A stretch of DNA of 64,000 nt from Cryobacterium sp. Y50 (GTDB lineage: Bacteria; Actinomycetota; Actinomycetes; Actinomycetales; Microbacteriaceae). Both the position numbers and the translations under genes were made by a program. The stretch spans positions 1-64,000 of the forward strand of contig NZ_PJJM01000105.1 in the NCBI RefSeq assembly GCF_002929805.1, given 5' to 3'. Shown in pieces: positions 62,836-64,000 of this stretch. The notes beneath the pieces were generated by a model. The model had not been told where the DNA came from. It did no database searches and was given only the letters and a program-made list of their open reading frames with translations. How positions within the stretch are numbered: the first letter of the stretch is position 1; each line of letters opens with the position of its first letter.

Positions 62836-64000
62836 GCGCTGACCAGGCGGGTGGGGAGCTGCTTGTCTCGGTCGGTGGCACCACCATTGTGGCAACCGAT
62901 GTGGTGTTGGCCCATTCGCAGTTCCTGCACGCCGTGCAGGTCGAGGCGGTGAACTGGCGCACTCGTGCGCGCCGCATCGGGCAATTGGATCTGCGCGCTC
63001 CTCTGCCCGTGCCGGAGCCTTTGCCGGATTTGCTCCACGCAGAGTGGCTGCTCGATCAGTTTCAACATCGCTGCGGCGAGTTGGCCGACCACCTGGTGAA
63101 GGCGGCGGAGAATTACGGTCACGCAGAGATTGTCGCGCAACGCATCGCCCTCATCTACGGTGCAGATCTGGCTCATAACCTCGGCCAGTTCCTAAGATCC
63201 GCGTTGATGTTCTCGCCCTTGGCAATGGTGAGCGTGGCTGTGCCGGGCCTGGGCCTGCTGGGAGTGATCAGCGGGTCGAAAAGCGGTTCGGTGGGTGGAG
63301 TCGCGATCGACCAGCGTCTGCTCACCAATCCAACCGTGGTTTCCCTGGTTCGGGTGGCGGTCTCATCTGTCGACGATGTGAAAGCAGGCTTGATGGGAAC
63401 GCCGCGGATTGTTGGACGAGTATTGGGCGACGAGGGCTTGGGGGTGATCGGGGTCTCCAATACCGCGCTCGGAGTGCTGACTACAGCACGGGCCACAGGC
63501 CGGTTTCGCGAAGCGCCGGTGAAAGTGGTGCAGGTGGGTGCACCGAGACGAGTCACCGCACCCAGCGGGGTGGCTGACCTGGCCGCTGCAATCCCGAATG
63601 CCGCTGTGGGCCAGCCGCAGGTACGGATCGAGAGATACGGTCCAGCCGGGAAACCATCATGGGTGGTCTATATCGGTGGAACGGTCGATTGGAACACGGT
63701 TGCCTCGAGCGAGCCGTGGGACCTCACCGCCAACGTGACAGCCATCGCCGGGCAGAATGCGGGCTCCTTCGCCGCGGTCGTGGCCGCGATGTCGTTCGCT
63801 GGAATTGCGTCGGACGACCCGGTCATTCTCTCCGGTTGTTCGCAGGGGGGCCTGGTCGCCACCCAGGTCGCCGCCGTAGGGACGTTCAACGTGCAGGCGG
63901 TCGCCACCTTTGGAGCACCCGAATCGAGCGTGCCGGTGCCACCGGGCGTCGCCATCCTTACCGTCGAGCACACCGATGACGTGGTGCCCGCGACGGGCGG
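62832..64000 (+). CDS. alpha/beta-hydrolase (lipase-like) protein with ESX-like N-terminus, cut by window end
   Basis: An open frame from GTG 62832 to the end of the window (about 389 codons, no stop). The N-terminal part (about 1-130) is helical and charged and resembles WXG/LXG modules (VEAVNWRTRARRIGQLD, LADHLVKAAENYGHAE). The C-terminal part is an alpha/beta hydrolase with nucleophile elbow ILSGCSQGGLVATQ (GxSxG) and His in TVEHTDDVVPA. It could be a secreted lipase or polymorphic-toxin-like effector. The true end lies outside, so the catalytic triad may be complete only beyond the edge. Confidence 0.7.
   Translation, partial: MSADQAGGELLVSVGGTTIVATDVVLAHSQFLHAVQVEAVNWRTRARRIGQLDLRAPLPVPEPLPDLLHAEWLLDQFQHRCGELADHLVKAAENYGHAEIVAQRIALIYGADLAHNLGQFLRSALMFSPLAMVSVAVPGLGLLGVISGSKSGSVGGVAIDQRLLTNPTVVSLVRVAVSSVDDVKAGLMGTPRIVGRVLGDEGLGVIGVSNTALGVLTTARATGRFREAPVKVVQVGAPRRVTAPSGVADLAAAIPNAAVGQPQVRIERYGPAGKPSWVVYIGGTVDWNTVASSEPWDLTANVTAIAGQNAGSFAAVVAAMSFAGIASDDPVILSGCSQGGLVATQVAAVGTFNVQAVATFGAPESSVPVPPGVAILTVEHTDDVVPATG

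Overview
The window is chromosomal DNA of a high-GC actinobacterium, almost certainly of the family Microbacteriaceae. The evidence is the gene order around the replication origin (crgA, class E sortase, trpG, pknB, pknA, pbpA, rodA, pstP and FHA genes on one side; gyrA, gyrB, dciA, recF, dnaN, oriC, dnaA, rpmH, rnpA, yidD, yidC, jag, rsmG, parA and parB on the other), together with DUF3566 and DUF6049 proteins and heavy use of GTG starts. The genus cannot be fixed from sequence alone; a Cryobacterium-like or related psychrotolerant lineage is a guess.

Bases 1-15300 are accessory. They hold remnants of IS30, IS3, IS256, IS4 and IS21 type elements and a decayed serine resolvase, a tetR-SMR-SMR drug efflux operon with a clear palindromic operator, a second tryptophanyl-tRNA synthetase gene that carries two nonsense codons but still has a textbook Trp-leader attenuator, a helicase remnant broken by a 7-bp tandem repeat expansion, a phosphoesterase with a coupled micro-ORF, a RelE/RHH toxin-antitoxin pair, a cluster of unfamiliar small genes on the minus strand, and a coupled tyrosine-recombinase-like plus DDE-transposase-like gene pair. 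This part stops abruptly next to the 3' end of a tRNA-Leu gene at 15316, which looks like an island boundary.

From 15316 to the end the window is conserved core. 15807-24674 is the cell-wall and signalling operon fhaA-fhaB-pstP-rodA-pbpA-pknA-pknB. 24765-29018 holds trpG, a tiny membrane protein, sortase, crgA, rhomboid protease, cyclophilin and a membrane-anchored protein. Two tRNA genes (Ala, Ile) follow. 29545-39504 holds the replication genes reading toward lower coordinates, with oriC at 37591-38085 between dnaN and dnaA. 39925-45093 is the ribosomal/RNase P/membrane-insertase/partition cluster, followed by a parS array at 45113-45644. 45652-53546 holds a D-Ala-D-Ala ligase, an aminotransferase, thioredoxin and its reductase, MurJ and a DUF6049 membrane protein, all on the minus strand. 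53626-58932 holds the CCA-adding enzyme, rpsF-ssb-rpsR-rplI and dnaB on the plus strand. The last part has two small membrane proteins, a decayed alcohol dehydrogenase, purB coupled to a low-molecular-weight phosphatase, and at the right edge a small WXG100-like protein coupled to a large secreted-effector-like lipase that runs off the window.

The core genes form a coherent set: origin firing and partition (dnaA, dnaN, recF, gyrase, parABS), wall synthesis and its Ser/Thr kinase control (rodA, pbpA, pknAB, pstP, FHA, murJ, crgA), and housekeeping translation. The most unusual material is the attenuator-controlled trpS relic, the recombinase/transposase pair at the tRNA border, the duplicated leader at 5871 and 7004, a probable ATT start codon, and parS sites that overlap coding sequence including the parA start codon.
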